Positions 63,464 through 64,000 of a DNA stretch of 64,000 nt are shown piece by piece. Made by a program: the position numbers and the translations under genes. The notes under the pieces were generated by a model, which was not told the origin of the DNA, did not search any database, and worked only from the letters and a program-made list of their open reading frames with translations. Source of the DNA: Verrucomicrobiota bacterium (GTDB taxonomy: Bacteria > Verrucomicrobiota > Kiritimatiellia > SS1-B-03-39 > UBA6053); the NCBI GenBank assembly GCA_020831635.1, contig JAFIGC010000003.1, positions 1-64,000 of the forward strand, read 5' to 3'. Numbering within the stretch: the stretch's first letter is position 1; every line of letters starts with the position of its first letter.

Positions 63464-64000
63464 GTGCGGAATCTCAATACCATGACGCGCTGAGCAGATG
63501 GCCCGGAGCCGGGAGCGGCGTACACAGCCACCTCATGCGGATTGCCAACCTTGCCGCGCTCGCGAACGTCCCCCCCAACGAGGCGGAAGCGGCAATCATC
63601 GCCACCATGCCCCGCGCCCCATCGCCTTCGTCTGAGATCACCGACGCGCTACGCAAGGCCTACGCGGAAGCGGGATGCGGGGATCCAACCATGGCCACCC
63701 TCACCCCCGAACAAAAGCGGCGGCTGAGGGAGCGGAGGGAGGCTGAGCGCGAAGCCCAGGAGAAGCAAGGGCGGAAGATGGCCGTCGAGGCGGTGCGCAA
63801 GCTGGCCGGCGGCAAGATGTCGTTGTCAGAGCTGGCCGCCCTTTCACCCGTGGACGTGGGGGAGGCCACCGACGCGGCACGGCAACGGCGCAATGCCGGG
63901 TTGATGCTTGAGACTCTCCACGGCCCGGACGCGCTTGTCTATGCAGGGAACGCCGGAGGAGGCCGGGAAAGCATGGCCGCCGTAGAGGATTGGCAACGCC
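63460..64000 (+). CDS. Unfinished gene of the element (cut by window end)
   Basis: The ATG at 63460 overlaps the repeat ORF stop (ATGA), and the frame remains open to the window end (180 codons). It begins MSAESQYHDALSRWPGAG and includes NVPPNEAEAAIIATM and a Lys/Arg/Glu-rich helical stretch at about residues 85-110. It could be a primase-like or other replication-linked protein by position, but no motif shows this. Confidence 0.55.
   Translation, partial: MSAESQYHDALSRWPGAGSGVHSHLMRIANLAALANVPPNEAEAAIIATMPRAPSPSSEITDALRKAYAEAGCGDPTMATLTPEQKRRLRERREAEREAQEKQGRKMAVEAVRKLAGGKMSLSELAALSPVDVGEATDAARQRRNAGLMLETLHGPDALVYAGNAGGGRESMAAVEDWQR

Noticed and set aside
63216-63485. Alternative 89-residue frame over the TTTGCAAA array
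   Set aside because: It has no coupling to the neighbours, while the 63173-63463 frame overlaps both by ATGA.

Overview
The window looks like a chromosomal segment of a Verrucomicrobiota-type bacterium carrying the edge of an integrated mobile element. Three things suggest this: a 1,199-residue protein of the Verru_Chthon cassette protein A type, a XylR-like regulator (LacI-type sensor plus AraC helix-turn-helix), and a fairly GC-rich Gram-negative gene set that includes lpxK, a heptosyltransferase, TonB and Exb components and lipoproteins. The phylum is an inference; the class cannot be fixed from the sequence alone.

Layout. 1-640 is a gene-free patch of palindromes and inverted repeats, followed by small hypothetical genes. 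2.1-6.6 kb (minus strand) holds galE, a REP-associated tyrosine transposase (RAYT), lipoate-protein ligase, a Nudix hydrolase and a zinc-ribbon protein. 6.6-12.1 kb (plus) holds a TIM-barrel sugar isomerase and an envelope cluster: lpxK, heptosyltransferase, WaaE-like glycosyltransferase, murJ. 12.2-16 kb holds a PCxLC membrane protein, an OprC/NosA-type copper receptor, and a TetR/cupin divergent pair with a visible operator. 16-31 kb carries secreted or envelope proteins, among them a glycoside-hydrolase-like protein, a frameshifted PQQ-propeller protein, a cupin, a lytic transglycosylase, UmuC, a lipase-maturation-factor-like membrane protein and the Verru_Chthon gene, separated by repeat-rich spacers. 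31-36 kb has the XylR-like regulator, PPi-type phosphofructokinase, a LolA-like protein, a NAGS-like acetyltransferase and a lipoprotein. 36.3-41.9 kb is a five-gene TPR/ExbB/ExbD/ExbD operon. 42-47.2 kb is a metal (probably manganese) ABC transporter, whose two permeases carry DtxR-like C-terminal domains, next to a Tat-exported Mn-type superoxide dismutase; a perfect palindrome sits on the transporter promoter.

47.5-59 kb is the ribosomal protein cluster, from rplV to rplQ with secY, adk, map, infA and rpoA. The upstream half of S10 (rpsJ to rpsS) and rpsN, rpmD and rpsD are absent from their usual places. S11 and S17 have long low-complexity extensions, and infA seems to begin with AUA inside an AUAA overlap with the map stop codon.

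59.3-64 kb is an integrated element. A 3'-terminal tRNA fragment marks the attachment junction, followed by a tyrosine integrase and a tightly coupled set of genes: zinc-motif protein, excisionase-like HTH protein, 59-residue protein, RepA-like ATPase, a repeat ORF and an unfinished gene. The repeat ORF is made of TTTGCAAA-type repeats resembling iterons. This module is the best candidate for something little described. No rRNA genes, complete tRNA genes or CRISPR arrays were seen.
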